A stretch of 43,615 nucleotides of DNA from CAZCAC01 sp964496575 (lineage in GTDB: Bacteria > Planctomycetota > UBA1135 > GCA-002686595): NCBI GenBank assembly GCA_964496575.1, contig CAZCAC010000070.1:1-43615 (forward strand), written 5' to 3'. Both the position numbers and the translations under genes were made by a program. Under the pieces are notes generated by a model. The model was not told the DNA's origin, made no database searches, and worked only from the letters and a program-made list of their open reading frames with translations. Shown piece after piece: positions 1-8,607 of the stretch (the stretch's first letter is position 1; every line of letters begins with the position of its first letter).

Positions 1-82
1 GCCGGGTATCGATCACCGTATCGCGGTGGTTTGTCCCTGGCTCCGTACCTCCGGTTTGCCCTGGGTTCGGGGTGCCTCTACC

Positions 83-763
83 ATGGCGGTCATGGAACTG
101 CCGATGATTCTCGAGCCGAACGAGGCGCGCGTGCTCGGGGTGTTGATCGAGAAGGAAATGACCGTTCCCGATCAGTACCCGCTCTCGCTGAACGCCACCA
201 CTGCCGGCTGTAACCAGAAGTCCAATCGTTTCCCGGTGCTGTCCCTCTCCGAGAGCGAGGTGCAGACGCAGCTCGACAAGCTGGTCGTGCTCGGTCTGGT
301 CGGCCGGGTGCAGCCGGCCAGCTCGCGGGTCGAGCGCTTCCGCCACAACGCCCGCGAGCGCCTCCAGCTGGAGCCTCCGCAGCTGGCGATCCTGGCGGAG
401 CTCATGATGCGCGGCCCGCAGAGTCGCGGCGAGTTGCGCGCCCGCGCGGCGCGGATGAGCCCGATCGACTCGCAGGACGCTCTCACCGCCCATCTCGGTC
501 CGCTCCTCGAACGCGGCTTCGTCGAGACCCTCTCCCCCGCCCCCGGCTCCCGTGCGCCGAGAGTGATCCAGAAGCTGAGCCCGGAGGCCCATTCGATCGA
601 AGCGACGCCGGCGACCGCCGTCGACACGGCATCGGTCGCTCCCCCTCCCCGCACTACGATCGACTCCCTGGTCGAACGCGTCGAGCGGCTGGAACGACAG
701 CTGGCTTCGCTGGCGGAGAAGCTGGGGGAGCCGCTGGAAGAACGGCAGTCAGCCGACAGCTGA
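83..763 (+). CDS. YceH-like DUF480 family protein
   Basis: The product matches the YceH/DUF480 family: the N-terminal LEPNEARVLGVLIEK, then DQYPLSLNATTAGCNQKSN, the SESEVQTQLDKL helix and GELRARAARM are all family landmarks. DUF480 proteins are made of winged-helix-like repeats and their molecular role is not settled. About 45 C-terminal residues lie outside the family core. They are Ala/Thr/Pro-rich and end in a short predicted coiled coil (VERVERLERQLASLAEKL), which suggests oligomerisation. ATG codons at 83, 92 and 104 are all possible. I chose 83, which gives about 226 residues. No convincing Shine-Dalgarno decides between them. The gene converges on the exosortase-associated gene with only 3 nt between stop codons. 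Confidence 0.85.
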   Translation: MAVMELPMILEPNEARVLGVLIEKEMTVPDQYPLSLNATTAGCNQKSNRFPVLSLSESEVQTQLDKLVVLGLVGRVQPASSRVERFRHNARERLQLEPPQLAILAELMMRGPQSRGELRARAARMSPIDSQDALTAHLGPLLERGFVETLSPAPGSRAPRVIQKLSPEAHSIEATPATAVDTASVAPPPRTTIDSLVERVERLERQLASLAEKLGEPLEERQSADS

Positions 764-766
764 CGG

Positions 767-1423
767 CTAACGGCTCTCTCCCCCCAATCGTCGTCGAAAG
801 ACGAGGGGCAGGTCCTCGACACGAAAGCAGCCGAGCCTGAACAGGACGAAGGCCCAGATCATGGCCGGAATCAACGTCCTCACCGAGGGCACGTTGTTGA
901 CCAGGAGGCTCAGGTCCTCGAGGAAAGCAGCCCACCCGCTGCTGGTGAAGAAGCCCGATTCGCCGGTGGGGTAGGTTCGCGCGAAGAGGGCCCGGGTCGA
1001 CAGCGCGACGAGGACGATGCGGAGCACCACGTAGAGGTGCACCAGGAGTCCCCCGAGCAGCAGCCCGCGCCAGCGCGCCGCGCGCGACATCCGAGGCGCG
1101 AGGAAGAGGGCCAGGAAGATCCCGAGCGGGGTCCAGTATGTCTTTCGACTGTCGAAGTCGATCGCACAGACGGGCTGAACGTCCGGCCGGCCGACCACGA
1201 CGACCACCGCGGTCGGTGCCGAGTCGGCCCTCGGGGGAGCGATGGTGAACACGTAGTCGCCGCGCAGGGTGGAGAGCACCATCTCGCAACCGAGGCGAAA
1301 GACCGGCGTGTTGATGCGATCGACGACCGTCCAGGGCGAGAGGAAGATGAGCAGGAGGACCGTACTCGTGAGAAGGAAGCGCAGGGGCCTACGCGTCGAT
1401 CTCCGGTCCGGCGGCGCTTCCAT
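767..1423 (-). CDS. exosortase H-associated membrane protein-like
   Basis: This 218-residue protein has an N-terminal hydrophobic segment (FLLTSTVLLLIFLSP), a soluble stretch with a VVVVVGRPD strand, and further hydrophobic helices (LGIFLALFLAPR, LLLGGLLVHLYVVLRIVLVAL, LIPAMIWAFVLF). Its start ATG overlaps the exosortase stop by one base (TGATG), so the two are almost certainly translationally coupled. Position and topology match the membrane protein usually found directly after exosortase H genes. That assignment is from family knowledge, not from a search. No catalytic Cys/Arg/His set is visible, so it is probably a partner rather than a second transpeptidase. Function is unknown beyond the association with surface-protein sorting. 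Confidence 0.65.
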   Translation of the reverse strand: MEAPPDRRSTRRPLRFLLTSTVLLLIFLSPWTVVDRINTPVFRLGCEMVLSTLRGDYVFTIAPPRADSAPTAVVVVVGRPDVQPVCAIDFDSRKTYWTPLGIFLALFLAPRMSRAARWRGLLLGGLLVHLYVVLRIVLVALSTRALFARTYPTGESGFFTSSGWAAFLEDLSLLVNNVPSVRTLIPAMIWAFVLFRLGCFRVEDLPLVFRRRLGGESR

Positions 1424-1974
1424 CACTGATCCTCGGCGACCGGCGCCGGCAACCGCATGGCCCAGAACAACCACATGACCATCGACAGGGCCAGGATTCC
1501 GATGGGCCAGATCGTCTCGTGCAACAATCCGAAGAACGACGAGCTCATCTCGGCCGCGTAGTAGAGGCTGACGATCCGCACCAGGTTCACCAGGAGCAGG
1601 ATCGCCACGCCGATGGCGCCTCCCAGCAGCTTGTGGGACCATTGCGCGGGGAAGGCGATCACCGCCGCGACGAACGTGCCCGAGACCTGGATCCCGTCGC
1701 AACCGGAGCGGATCGTCAGCAGGACCCCCGGTCCCGTGAGGTTCTGCCCCGTCGCGGTGGCGCTCTCACCCAGGAAGCGAAGGATGCCGGCGCTGAGCTC
1801 GGCGTTCCAGCCCATGCAGGTGGCGAAGGCCTGCGTCTCCGCGAACCAGCCGACGAAGGCCAGGTGGAAGACGCCGAGCAACAGCACGAAGATCACCACG
1901 AAGGCCTTCATCGACCGCGTCTTCGCCTGACGCGAACACCCGTCCCGGCGGTTGCTCTTCTTCGTTTCGGTCAT
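1423..1974 (-). CDS. xrtH: exosortase/archaeosortase family protein, XrtH-like
   Basis: This is a 183-residue polytopic membrane protein with the three exosortase active-site landmarks in order: Cys92 in IRSGCDGIQ, Arg133 in VNLVRIVSLYYA, and His152 in LLHETIWP. Exosortases are membrane cysteine proteases/transpeptidases that process C-terminal sorting signals of exported proteins. The short length and the immediately following small membrane protein point to the XrtH type, whose known targets carry an IPTLxxWG-CTERM tail. No such tail occurs in this window, so the substrates must be elsewhere or the specificity differs. The ATG at 1974 (MTETKK) was chosen. An ATG at 1911 would remove a charged 21-residue leader and start right at the first membrane helix. 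Subtype is less certain than family. Confidence 0.75.
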   Translation of the reverse strand: MTETKKSNRRDGCSRQAKTRSMKAFVVIFVLLLGVFHLAFVGWFAETQAFATCMGWNAELSAGILRFLGESATATGQNLTGPGVLLTIRSGCDGIQVSGTFVAAVIAFPAQWSHKLLGGAIGVAILLLVNLVRIVSLYYAAEMSSSFFGLLHETIWPIGILALSMVMWLFWAMRLPAPVAEDQ

Positions 1975-2258
1975 CGCCAACCGGCTACCCTCGCGTCCCG
2001 AACGACCCTCCCTCGAGACGCCGGCCAGGCCCACGCCGTCCCTGAAGCCGTACCGAGTTGGAGATCGAGACGTGTCATCCCGCGGCCGAGGAGTCACTCG
2101 CAGCAGTGCCCCCAGGCTACAGCCGATCTCGAGCCACGGTCAAGAAAGGGGCACACCGTCCTCGAGCCCGCGGACCTTCGCCAGACTCACGTGGCGGCGA
2201 TCGCTGCCCGACTCCCCCAGGCGGAATCCGCCCCAGGCCATCGACTCCGAGCCAACGG

Positions 2259-3038
2259 CTAACTGCTGACGGCCATCTCCTCCAACAGCTCCGCCGCCAC
2301 CGAGATCGCAATCGCCCTCGGCTGCTTCGACGTCTTCGACTTTCCGATCGGACAGTGAACCGTCGCGATCTTCTCCTCGGAGAAGCCGCGCTGGTTCAGG
2401 CGCTTCTCGAAGCGAGCCCACTTGCGCTCCGAACCGATCACCCCGACGTAAGAGAGGTCGTCCCGGGTGAGTACCCGTTCGAGGATCGACAGGTCGATCG
2501 CGTGATCGTGAGTCATGATCAGGACCAGCGCGCCCGCGGGAAGGGACTCGACCTCCTCCTCGGGGCAATCGACGCAGGTCAGCGTCCAGGAGCGCTTCTC
2601 GGGGAGACGAGGGCGGATCTCCGCCTCGTCGCGCGAGTCGATCAGCTGCACGGCGGTGCCCAGGTAGTCGCTCAGACCGGCCAGGGCCTGGGCGACGTGG
2701 CCGGCGCCGAAGATCACCACGGTCCGCTCGATCCAGGGGAAGGCTTCGTAGAAGAGGGTGACCGCGCCTCCGCAGCACTGGCCCAGGCCCTCGCCGAGGT
2801 TGTAATCGACACTCTCGGAGACGGCCGCGGCCCCGGACTGAAGCGCCCGGGCGTGCTCGATCGCCTGCAGCTCGAGCTTGCCGCCGCCGATCGTTCCCCA
2901 GACGAGCTCACCGCCGGAGACGATCATCCGGGCGCCCGCCTCGCGTGGCGCCGAGCCGCGGACCTCGGTGACCACCACCACGACGCAGGGGCGGCCCTGC
3001 TCACGCAGGTTGGAGAGCTCTTCGAACCAGGTGGTCAT
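2259..3038 (-). CDS. xdhC: XdhC family molybdoenzyme accessory protein
   Basis: The 259-residue protein has the XdhC/CoxI layout. The N-terminal domain carries VVVVVTEVRGSAPREAGARM and the glycine-rich GTIGGGKLE. The cysteine pair GLGQCCGG follows. A Rossmann-like domain (VVIFGAGHVAQAL) continues through MTHDHAIDL and VGVIGSERKW. The C-terminal PIG...AIAISVAAELL motif is typical. XdhC proteins bind molybdenum cofactor and pass the sulfurated form to xanthine dehydrogenase-type enzymes. No molybdoenzyme subunit gene lies nearby, so its client is outside the window. The ATG at 3038 fits the family start. Upstream lies the tRNA-Val gene on the same strand, and 284 bp without a recognisable gene separate it from the exosortase downstream. 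Confidence 0.88.
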   Translation of the reverse strand: MTTWFEELSNLREQGRPCVVVVVTEVRGSAPREAGARMIVSGGELVWGTIGGGKLELQAIEHARALQSGAAAVSESVDYNLGEGLGQCCGGAVTLFYEAFPWIERTVVIFGAGHVAQALAGLSDYLGTAVQLIDSRDEAEIRPRLPEKRSWTLTCVDCPEEEVESLPAGALVLIMTHDHAIDLSILERVLTRDDLSYVGVIGSERKWARFEKRLNQRGFSEEKIATVHCPIGKSKTSKQPRAIAISVAAELLEEMAVSS

Positions 3039-3132
3039 GCGGTGCCGAGACGAGATTCGCCGCCACCACTGGACGGTTCAGCCGGAGCCGAACTGCCGGG
3101 TGGTGGCGGCGGATTGTGTGCTGGCAACGGGC

Positions 3133-3208
3133 TGGTGGGCGATACTGGACTCGAACCAGTAACCTCCACGCTGTGAACATGGCACTCTACCAATTGAGTT
3201 AATCGCCC
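3133..3208 (-). tRNA. tRNA-Val (anticodon CAC)
   Basis: The minus strand folds as a tRNA of 76 nt. The 7-bp acceptor stem is GGGCGAT/ATCGCCC. The anticodon stem CCATG/CGTGG encloses loop TTCACAG, giving anticodon CAC (decodes GUG). The T arm contains GGTTCGAGTCC. The gene encodes its own 3' A plus CCA end (3133-3136). The D loop has the usual AATTGGTAGAG. It sits between the ECF sigma gene and xdhC. Confidence 0.95.
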
Positions 3209-3266
3209 ATTGGAGGGGCAGAGACTCTAGTCCGGAACGCCGCCGGGGGCAAGCCCCCGCCGCCGA

Positions 3267-3965
3267 TCACTCGAGGCGGGGACCGTCGGTGCCGAGGGTG
3301 CCCTTGAGGATCTCGCCCATCCGGTTCTCCGCCCGGCGCAGGAGCATGCGGACGGCGTCCTCGCTTCGCCCCCCCAGGATCCGGCCGGCCTCGCGCAGCG
3401 ACATCCCCTGGAAGAAGACCAGGGTGATCGCCTTGCGGTGGTCGGGAGAGAGCTCCGCGAGCGCCTTGCGGACCAGGTCGTAGTCCTCGCCGCGCTGCAC
3501 CTGCAGGGTGACCGTCAGGTCGTCCGCGCTCGGCTCGAAGAATCCCGAGTCCATCTCCCCGCTGGGGGAGGGCGCCTCGATCGGGCGCTCCTTGGAGAGG
3601 TCCCGCTTGCCGGTGGAGTAGAACTCGGCCCGGTCGCGGATCTTGTTCTGCAGGATCTGGATCAGCCAGCGCAGGAGGCTCCCCTCCCCGCGGTAGGTGT
3701 AGTTCGCGAAGTCTCGCGTCGCCTCGCGGAAGGTGGTCTGGGCCAGGTCGTCCGGCTCCTCCTTGGCCCGCAACCGGGCGCCGAGGCGGCGGCGGGCCAT
3801 CTCCACCATCGTCTGGTAGTGACGGGCGAACAGCTCGTTCAGCGCGTCGACGTCCCCCTGCTGGGCGAGATCGACCAGCTGGGGGATGTCCCCGGCCACG
3901 CTCTCGGGGGGCTTGGTGGGCTTCTCGGGCTCGTCCTGGGGGGTCTCGGGATCCTCGGTGCTCAT
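3267..3965 (-). CDS. ECF-type RNA polymerase sigma factor
   Basis: The 232-residue protein has about 30 acidic/Pro-rich N-terminal residues (MSTEDPETPQDEPEKP), then sigma region 2 (LVDLAQQGDVDALNELFARHY ... EEPDDLAQTTFREATRDF ... SLLRWLIQILQNKIRDR), then region 4 (LAELSPDHRKAITLVFF, SLREAGRILGGRSEDAVRMLLRRAENRM). This is the normal order for an ECF-like sigma factor. The GRSEDAVRMLL helix resembles group-specific planctomycete ECFs. No anti-sigma gene is adjacent; ligA lies immediately upstream on the same strand (35 bp). The linker between regions 2 and 4 is longer than in minimal ECFs. The ATG at 3965 is the only start giving a complete region 2. The regulon cannot be deduced from the window. 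Confidence 0.88.
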   Translation of the reverse strand: MSTEDPETPQDEPEKPTKPPESVAGDIPQLVDLAQQGDVDALNELFARHYQTMVEMARRRLGARLRAKEEPDDLAQTTFREATRDFANYTYRGEGSLLRWLIQILQNKIRDRAEFYSTGKRDLSKERPIEAPSPSGEMDSGFFEPSADDLTVTLQVQRGEDYDLVRKALAELSPDHRKAITLVFFQGMSLREAGRILGGRSEDAVRMLLRRAENRMGEILKGTLGTDGPRLE

Positions 3966-4000
3966 GGCGATTCGTGCCGACAGGTATACGACGGACGCCC

Positions 4001-6121
4001 TCAGCCGTCGATCCTTTCCCGGAAAGCATCCTCCAGGAGTACCGAAACGCCCAGTTCCTCCGCTTTCTTGGCCTTGCTCCCCGGCTTGCCGCCGACGATC
4101 AGGAAGTCGGTCTTCGCGCTGACCGAGGAGGCGACGCGCCCGCCACCGGCCTCGACGCGCTGCTTGGCCTCGGCCCGGGTCATCGAGGTGAGGGTCCCGG
4201 TGAACACCACCGTCTTGCCCGCGAAGGGGCCCTCGGAGGCGCGGGGGGCGAGCGCCTCGATGCGAACTCCGCCGGTGAGCAGGCGCTCGAGGAAGTCGAC
4301 GTTGCGCGGTTCGGCGAACCAGCCGTCGATCTGGGCGGCGACCTCCTCCCCGATGCCGTCGAGCTCGATCAGCTCCTCGACCGACGCGGCGCGCAGGGCC
4401 TCCAGGGAGTCGAAGCGGTCGGCGAGCAGCCGCGCCGTCGCAGGGCCCACCTCGGGGACCGAGAGCCCCACCAGGAAGCGGTCGAAGGGCACGGTGCGCC
4501 GCTCCTCGATCTGCGCGAAGAGGTTGTCGACGCTCTTCTCCCCCCACCGCTCCAGCTCGAGCAGGCGGCCGCGCAGCTCGGGGTCGCAGTCGAGGAAGAA
4601 GAGATCCGCGGGGCCCTCGAGCAGGCCCGCGTCGAACAGCTGGGCGATCTGCTTCTCGCCGATCCGATCGATCTCGAACGCCTTGCGCCCCGCGAGGGAC
4701 CAGGTGCGGCCGATCACCTGCGGCCGGCAGCCGTAGGTGTTGGGGCAGCGCCAGTACTTGCCCTCCTGCGCCGCCTCGGTTCCGCAAGCGGGGCAGGCCT
4801 CGGGCGGCTCGAACTCGGCGCGGTACTGCCAGGCGACCCCGGACCGTACCTCGGCCTGCTCGTCGAGCAACGACTCGGGGATCCCCTCGCGCCACCCCTT
4901 CGGCGCACGCCCCGTCGCGGCCCTGGCCACCCCGGTGATCTGCGGGATGACGTCGCCGGCGCGGCGGACGAAGACGCGGTCCCCCACGTGCGCGCCGAGC
5001 GCGGCGACGTACTCGACGTTGTGGAGGGTCGCGTGACGCACCGTCACTCCCCCCACCTCGACCGGGTCGACGTGGGCCCGCGGGGTCAGCCGGCCGTTGG
5101 TGCCGACCGAGGTCTCGATCGCCCGCAGCGTCGTGGTCGCCTCGCGGGGCGCGAACTTGTGGGCGTACTGCCAGCGGTGTGCCCGCGAGGTGCGGCCGAG
5201 TCGCCCGCGGAGGGCGAGGTCGTCGAGCTTGGCGACCACGCCGTCCACCTCGAAGGGCAGCGAGTCGCGACGCGCCTCGAGGTCGTCGTGGTAGGCGAGG
5301 CAGGCGTCCAGCCCTCGAACCCGGGCGGCGTGGCCGGAGAAGGGGATCCCCCACCTCGCCAGCTGCTCGTTCAGCTCGGTCTGGGTGGTGAAATCGTGAC
5401 CCTCGACGCGCGGCGCCGAGTAGGCGTGGAACTCGAGCGGGTAGTTCGCGACCTCCGCGGGGTCGTTGCGGCGGATCGCCCCCGAGGTCGCGTTGCGCGG
5501 ATTGGCCAGCGGCTCCAGCCCGCGTTCGACCCGTTCCCGGTTGTAGCGCTCGAAGCGCTCGGTCGCGATCAAGACCTCGCCGCGCACCTCGAGCAGCCCG
5601 GGAAGCTCACCGCGGGGGCCCTTCAGCTCCATCGGCACGTTGCGCACCGTCTTCAAGTTGGCGGTCACGTCCTCGCCTAGCTGCCCGTCGCCGCGAGTCA
5701 CTCCGCGGACGAACACCCCACCCTCGTAGATCAGCGCGGCGCTGACGCCATCGAACTTCGGCTCGACCGACCAGGTGAGCGCCTCTCCGCTCTCCAGGCC
5801 GAGGAAACGCACGATGCGCTCCTCGAACTCGCGCACCTCCTCCTCGCCGAAGAGGCTGTCGATCGAGAGCATCGGCTCGGCGTGGCGGACCTTCTCGAAG
5901 CTCTCCCCCTCGGGGAGCGGCGCGCCGACCCGCCGAGTCGGGCTCGAGGGAGTGACCAGCTCGGGGTGGGCGGCCTCCAGCTCGACCAGCTCCCGGTAGA
6001 GCGCGTCGTACTCCGCATCGGAGATCTCCGGCTGGCCGCGGGTGTAGTACAGCTCGCCGTGGTGCTCCAGCTCCTCGCGCAGCTTCGCCGCCCGCGCCGC
6101 CGCCTTGCTCGGCCGACTCAC
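4001..6121 (-). CDS. ligA: NAD-dependent DNA ligase LigA
   Basis: This is a full-length 706-residue bacterial NAD+-dependent DNA ligase. The Ia domain shows YYTRGQPEISDAEYD and SSPTRRVGAPLPEGESF. The adenylated lysine is Lys122 in VEPKFDGVSAALIYEGG, where KFDG replaces the commoner KIDG/KLDG. The OB fold is followed by a four-cysteine zinc finger (CPACG ... RCPNTYGC), helix-hairpin-helix repeats (VGPATARLLADRF, LDGIGEEVAAQI) and a C-terminal BRCT domain (GKTVVFTGTL). It seals nicks in replication and repair. The start is GTG at 6121, overlapping the cytidine deaminase stop by 4 nt (GTGA), which argues for translational coupling and supports this start. Confidence 0.96.
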   Translation of the reverse strand: MSRPSKAAARAAKLREELEHHGELYYTRGQPEISDAEYDALYRELVELEAAHPELVTPSSPTRRVGAPLPEGESFEKVRHAEPMLSIDSLFGEEEVREFEERIVRFLGLESGEALTWSVEPKFDGVSAALIYEGGVFVRGVTRGDGQLGEDVTANLKTVRNVPMELKGPRGELPGLLEVRGEVLIATERFERYNRERVERGLEPLANPRNATSGAIRRNDPAEVANYPLEFHAYSAPRVEGHDFTTQTELNEQLARWGIPFSGHAARVRGLDACLAYHDDLEARRDSLPFEVDGVVAKLDDLALRGRLGRTSRAHRWQYAHKFAPREATTTLRAIETSVGTNGRLTPRAHVDPVEVGGVTVRHATLHNVEYVAALGAHVGDRVFVRRAGDVIPQITGVARAATGRAPKGWREGIPESLLDEQAEVRSGVAWQYRAEFEPPEACPACGTEAAQEGKYWRCPNTYGCRPQVIGRTWSLAGRKAFEIDRIGEKQIAQLFDAGLLEGPADLFFLDCDPELRGRLLELERWGEKSVDNLFAQIEERRTVPFDRFLVGLSVPEVGPATARLLADRFDSLEALRAASVEELIELDGIGEEVAAQIDGWFAEPRNVDFLERLLTGGVRIEALAPRASEGPFAGKTVVFTGTLTSMTRAEAKQRVEAGGGRVASSVSAKTDFLIVGGKPGSKAKKAEELGVSVLLEDAFRERIDG

Positions 6122-6564
6122 CGCTTCAGGTCCTCAGGCGTGAAGGCGTGCGGCAGGAGCTCGCCGAGGGTCCAGCGCTCCGGTTTTCCTTCCCTTCCCG
6201 CACAGATCACCACCAGGTCGAGCGCGCGCGGCAGCTGCGTCAGCACCTGGCGGCAGGCGCCACAAGGGGTGAACAGCTCCGGCTGGTCGGTGGCGATGGC
6301 GATCGCCACGAACTCCTTCGCGCCATCGGCGACCGCCCGCGTGAAGGCGACGCGCTCCGCGCAGATGGTCAGGCCGTAGCTGGCGTTCTCGACGTTGCAG
6401 CCCCGGTGCACGACCCCCTTCGAGTCGAGCAGGGCGGCCCCGACCTTCACCCCTGAGTAGGGGCTGTGGGCATTCGCCAGCACCTCCCGGGCGATGGCGA
6501 GCAGGGAGTCCTCTTCTTCGATCTTCGGGGCGCTGGCTCGGGGGGCGGAGTCAGGGGAATTCAT
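6118..6564 (-). CDS. cdd: cytidine deaminase
   Basis: The 148-residue protein is a homotetrameric-type cytidine deaminase (cytidine/deoxycytidine to uridine/deoxyuridine, pyrimidine salvage). It has NAHSPYSGVKVGAALL near the N-terminus, the CNVENASYGLTICAER block with zinc ligand Cys68 and catalytic Glu70, and PCGACRQVL supplying Cys101 and Cys104. The WTLGELLPHAF tail is also typical. About 18 residues precede the conserved core. The ATG at 6564 was chosen; further upstream the frame has no family resemblance. It is the first gene of a likely two-gene unit with ligA. The palindrome that ends the upstream DUF669-like gene lies about 135 bp upstream. Confidence 0.94.
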   Translation of the reverse strand: MNSPDSAPRASAPKIEEEDSLLAIAREVLANAHSPYSGVKVGAALLDSKGVVHRGCNVENASYGLTICAERVAFTRAVADGAKEFVAIAIATDQPELFTPCGACRQVLTQLPRALDLVVICAGREGKPERWTLGELLPHAFTPEDLKR

Positions 6565-6698
6565 GGACCCATGATTCGCGCTGGCCCCCCTTCCCGTCAA
6601 CCGGGCTCCGCTCGAGGCGCGGCCGAAATGGCCGTGTCTCGAGGTCGGACGAAGTCCGACCCCCGCGCCCATGGCGCCCGCAGGTGTTGACATTATCC

Positions 6699-6728
6699 AG
6701 AGGTCCGGCCGTCTTCGGCCGGGCCTCT
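6699..6728 (-). terminator. strong hairpin terminator after the DUF669-like gene
   Basis: Arms of 13 nt (6699-6711 and 6716-6728) with a TCTT loop form a GC-rich hairpin with one G-T pair. It begins 3 nt past the stop codon at 6731-6733 on the minus strand. There is no long T tract, so termination may be only partly intrinsic. Confidence 0.65.
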
Positions 6729-6730
6729 AG

Positions 6731-7183
6731 CTACCGCACGACCATGGGTAGCCCCTCGGCCTCGGCACGTCGTCGCTCCTCGACGGAACCGGCGGGGGCG
6801 TAGCCGTCGTAGGAGACGCGGTTGCGGCGCTGGCGGCGGCCGGTGTCGGGGTTCTCCCACTCCTCGGGAACCAGCTCGACGTCCGCCCGGCGGCCGAGCA
6901 GGTCGGCCGTCTCCAGCTCGACTTCTCCGGAGGCGTCGATCCCCAGCGCTTCGAGGATCCGCCTGGCGCGCGAGGCCCCGCGATCGCTCCAGACCAGCCC
7001 GTCCCAGGTCGCCACCCTCCCGCTGAAGTCCCCCTCGGCCACCACCAGCTTCATGATCCAGCGCGGGTTGCCCTCGCGCGTCAGGGTCTCGCGAACCTCG
7101 TCGACGCGGACGGTGTACCACCCCTGCGCGAGGTTGGTGAAGTCCTCCAGGTCGCCGGTCCCTTGAAAGTCGAATCTGATCAT
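6731..7183 (-). CDS. DUF669-like protein
   Basis: The 150-residue protein starts MIRFDFQGTGDLEDF and contains AQGWYTVRVDEV, GNPRWIMKLVVAEGDF, a middle LEALGIDASGEVELETADLLGRRADVEL block and a basic C-terminal RRQRRNRVSYDGYAP. The overall order (N-terminal beta strands, a statement of target quality 'ADVEL', then arginine-rich GY motif) resembles DUF669-type proteins. These are often phage-encoded and thought to relate to single-stranded DNA handling, but that function is not established here. The ATG at 7183 has AGGA about 10 nt upstream. It is monocistronic, with its own terminator. It could be a domesticated phage gene or a chromosomal paralogue. No other phage gene is nearby. Confidence 0.55.
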   Translation of the reverse strand: MIRFDFQGTGDLEDFTNLAQGWYTVRVDEVRETLTREGNPRWIMKLVVAEGDFSGRVATWDGLVWSDRGASRARRILEALGIDASGEVELETADLLGRRADVELVPEEWENPDTGRRQRRNRVSYDGYAPAGSVEERRRAEAEGLPMVVR

Positions 7184-7278
7184 CTCGCGTTCCTCGCTTG
7201 GTTTCCAGTCTCGAGCGAAGAGAGGGACGGTGAAGCACTGCGCGAGGTACCGGCGGAATGGTGCTTTTCAGGGACTCC

Positions 7279-8370
7279 TCACCCTGCGGGTGAAGTGACC
7301 TCCCCGAAGACGCGCGCCATGTTGCCGCCGAGGATCCCCTCGATCTCGCCGGTGGTGAAGCCGCGGCTCTCGAGGGGTCGGACGAGGGCCGGGTACTCGC
7401 TGACGTCCTGGAGCTCGTCGACCGACCAGGCGATGCCGTCGAAGTCGGAGCCGAGGCCGACGTGCTCGACGCCGGCGACCTCGGCGGCGTGCGCGATGTG
7501 ATCGACGACGCGCTCGATCGAGAGGCCGATCGGGGCGCTCCTGAAGAACTCGACCTCGCGCAGGTGGAGACCGATGTCGGTCTCCGACTCCCCCTCGCGC
7601 CTGAGGGCCGCGATCTGGTCCTTCAAGCCCGCCGCGGCCTGAGCCGCGCCCTCGTCGAGGAAGGGGGGCAGGAACGGGATGCCGATCACGCCGCCGCCGT
7701 GGGCGAGGGCACGGAGCTGCTCGTCGGAGACGTTGCGGGGGTGGTCGTGCACCCGCTGGCAGCCGGAGTGGCTGGCGAAGACGGGGCGCGAGCTGGCCTC
7801 GATCGCGTCGAGGAACGAGCGCTCGCAGGTGTGGGAGAGGTCGATCACGATGCCGAGCTCGTTCATCTTCTCGACCACGCGGCGGCCGAAGGGCGCGAGC
7901 CCCTCCGGGATGTCGGGGCCCGCCTTCTCGGCGCTGGAGCGGATCCAGGAGAGGTGGTTCCACCAGACCAGGGTCATGACCCGCAGGCCGCGATCGTGGA
8001 ACCACTCGAGCTTCTCCAGGCTCTCCTCGATCGCGTGCCCGCCCTCGATGCCGAGGATGCCGGCGAGCTGCCCGCGATCGCGGGCGGCCAGGAGCTCCTC
8101 GCTGTTCCGGACGTGGGCGATCCGGTCGGGGTGCGCACCCACCAGGGCGTCGAAACGGTCGGCCAGGTCCGCGGCCCGGCCGAAGGCTCCCCCCTCGGTG
8201 GCGATGAACCGGGGAGCGACCCAGCAGGCGAAGACCGCCGCCCCCAGGCCGCCCTCCCGGGCGCGGGGGAGGTCGAGGTGCCCCGGGCCGAGCTCGCCGA
8301 GGTCGAGATCGAGGTCGAGGGCGAGCAGCAGGGAGTCGACGTGCGCGTCGAAGACGAGGGGGGTGTCCAT
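7279..8370 (-). CDS. membrane dipeptidase-like metallopeptidase (M19)
   Basis: The 363-residue protein matches the M19/renal dipeptidase family. The N-terminal zinc motif is DAHVD (His10, Asp12), followed by the bridging glutamate in GIEGGHAIEE, the DLSHTCERSFLDAI histidine, FASHSGCQRVHDHPRN, and the late GLGSDFDGIAW aspartate. Family members hydrolyse dipeptides, including some with D-residues, using a binuclear zinc centre. No signal peptide is visible, so this copy looks cytoplasmic despite the family name. Length is normal. The ATG at 8370 immediately precedes the conserved TPLVFDAHVD. It is divergent from the response regulator gene, with 237 bp between them. Confidence 0.92.
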   Translation of the reverse strand: MDTPLVFDAHVDSLLLALDLDLDLGELGPGHLDLPRAREGGLGAAVFACWVAPRFIATEGGAFGRAADLADRFDALVGAHPDRIAHVRNSEELLAARDRGQLAGILGIEGGHAIEESLEKLEWFHDRGLRVMTLVWWNHLSWIRSSAEKAGPDIPEGLAPFGRRVVEKMNELGIVIDLSHTCERSFLDAIEASSRPVFASHSGCQRVHDHPRNVSDEQLRALAHGGGVIGIPFLPPFLDEGAAQAAAGLKDQIAALRREGESETDIGLHLREVEFFRSAPIGLSIERVVDHIAHAAEVAGVEHVGLGSDFDGIAWSVDELQDVSEYPALVRPLESRGFTTGEIEGILGGNMARVFGEVTSPAG

Positions 8371-8607
8371 CGGGGTAGGATAGCGGCCGCGGCGAACCCG
8401 CGCTCACGGCGGCGGGAAAGCCTGTCATCGTGACAGGTCGCCAGATTCCCCTCCTCGTGCTCTGCCAGAGTGGCAGCCCCCGGCGGGACGATCACGGGGG
8501 GAAGGCCCGAGGATCGAGGGTCGCGGGGCATCGGAGCGCGGCCCCCGCCTGCGGCACGCCGTTTGCTTTCCGCCGGCACCGGGCCCCCACCGCCCGGCGA
8601 TACGAGC

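Noticed and set aside
748..764. GTCAGC-CGACA-GCTGAC hairpin at the convergent stops as a terminator
   Set aside because: Only 6 bp of stem within coding sequence and no T tract; too weak to call.
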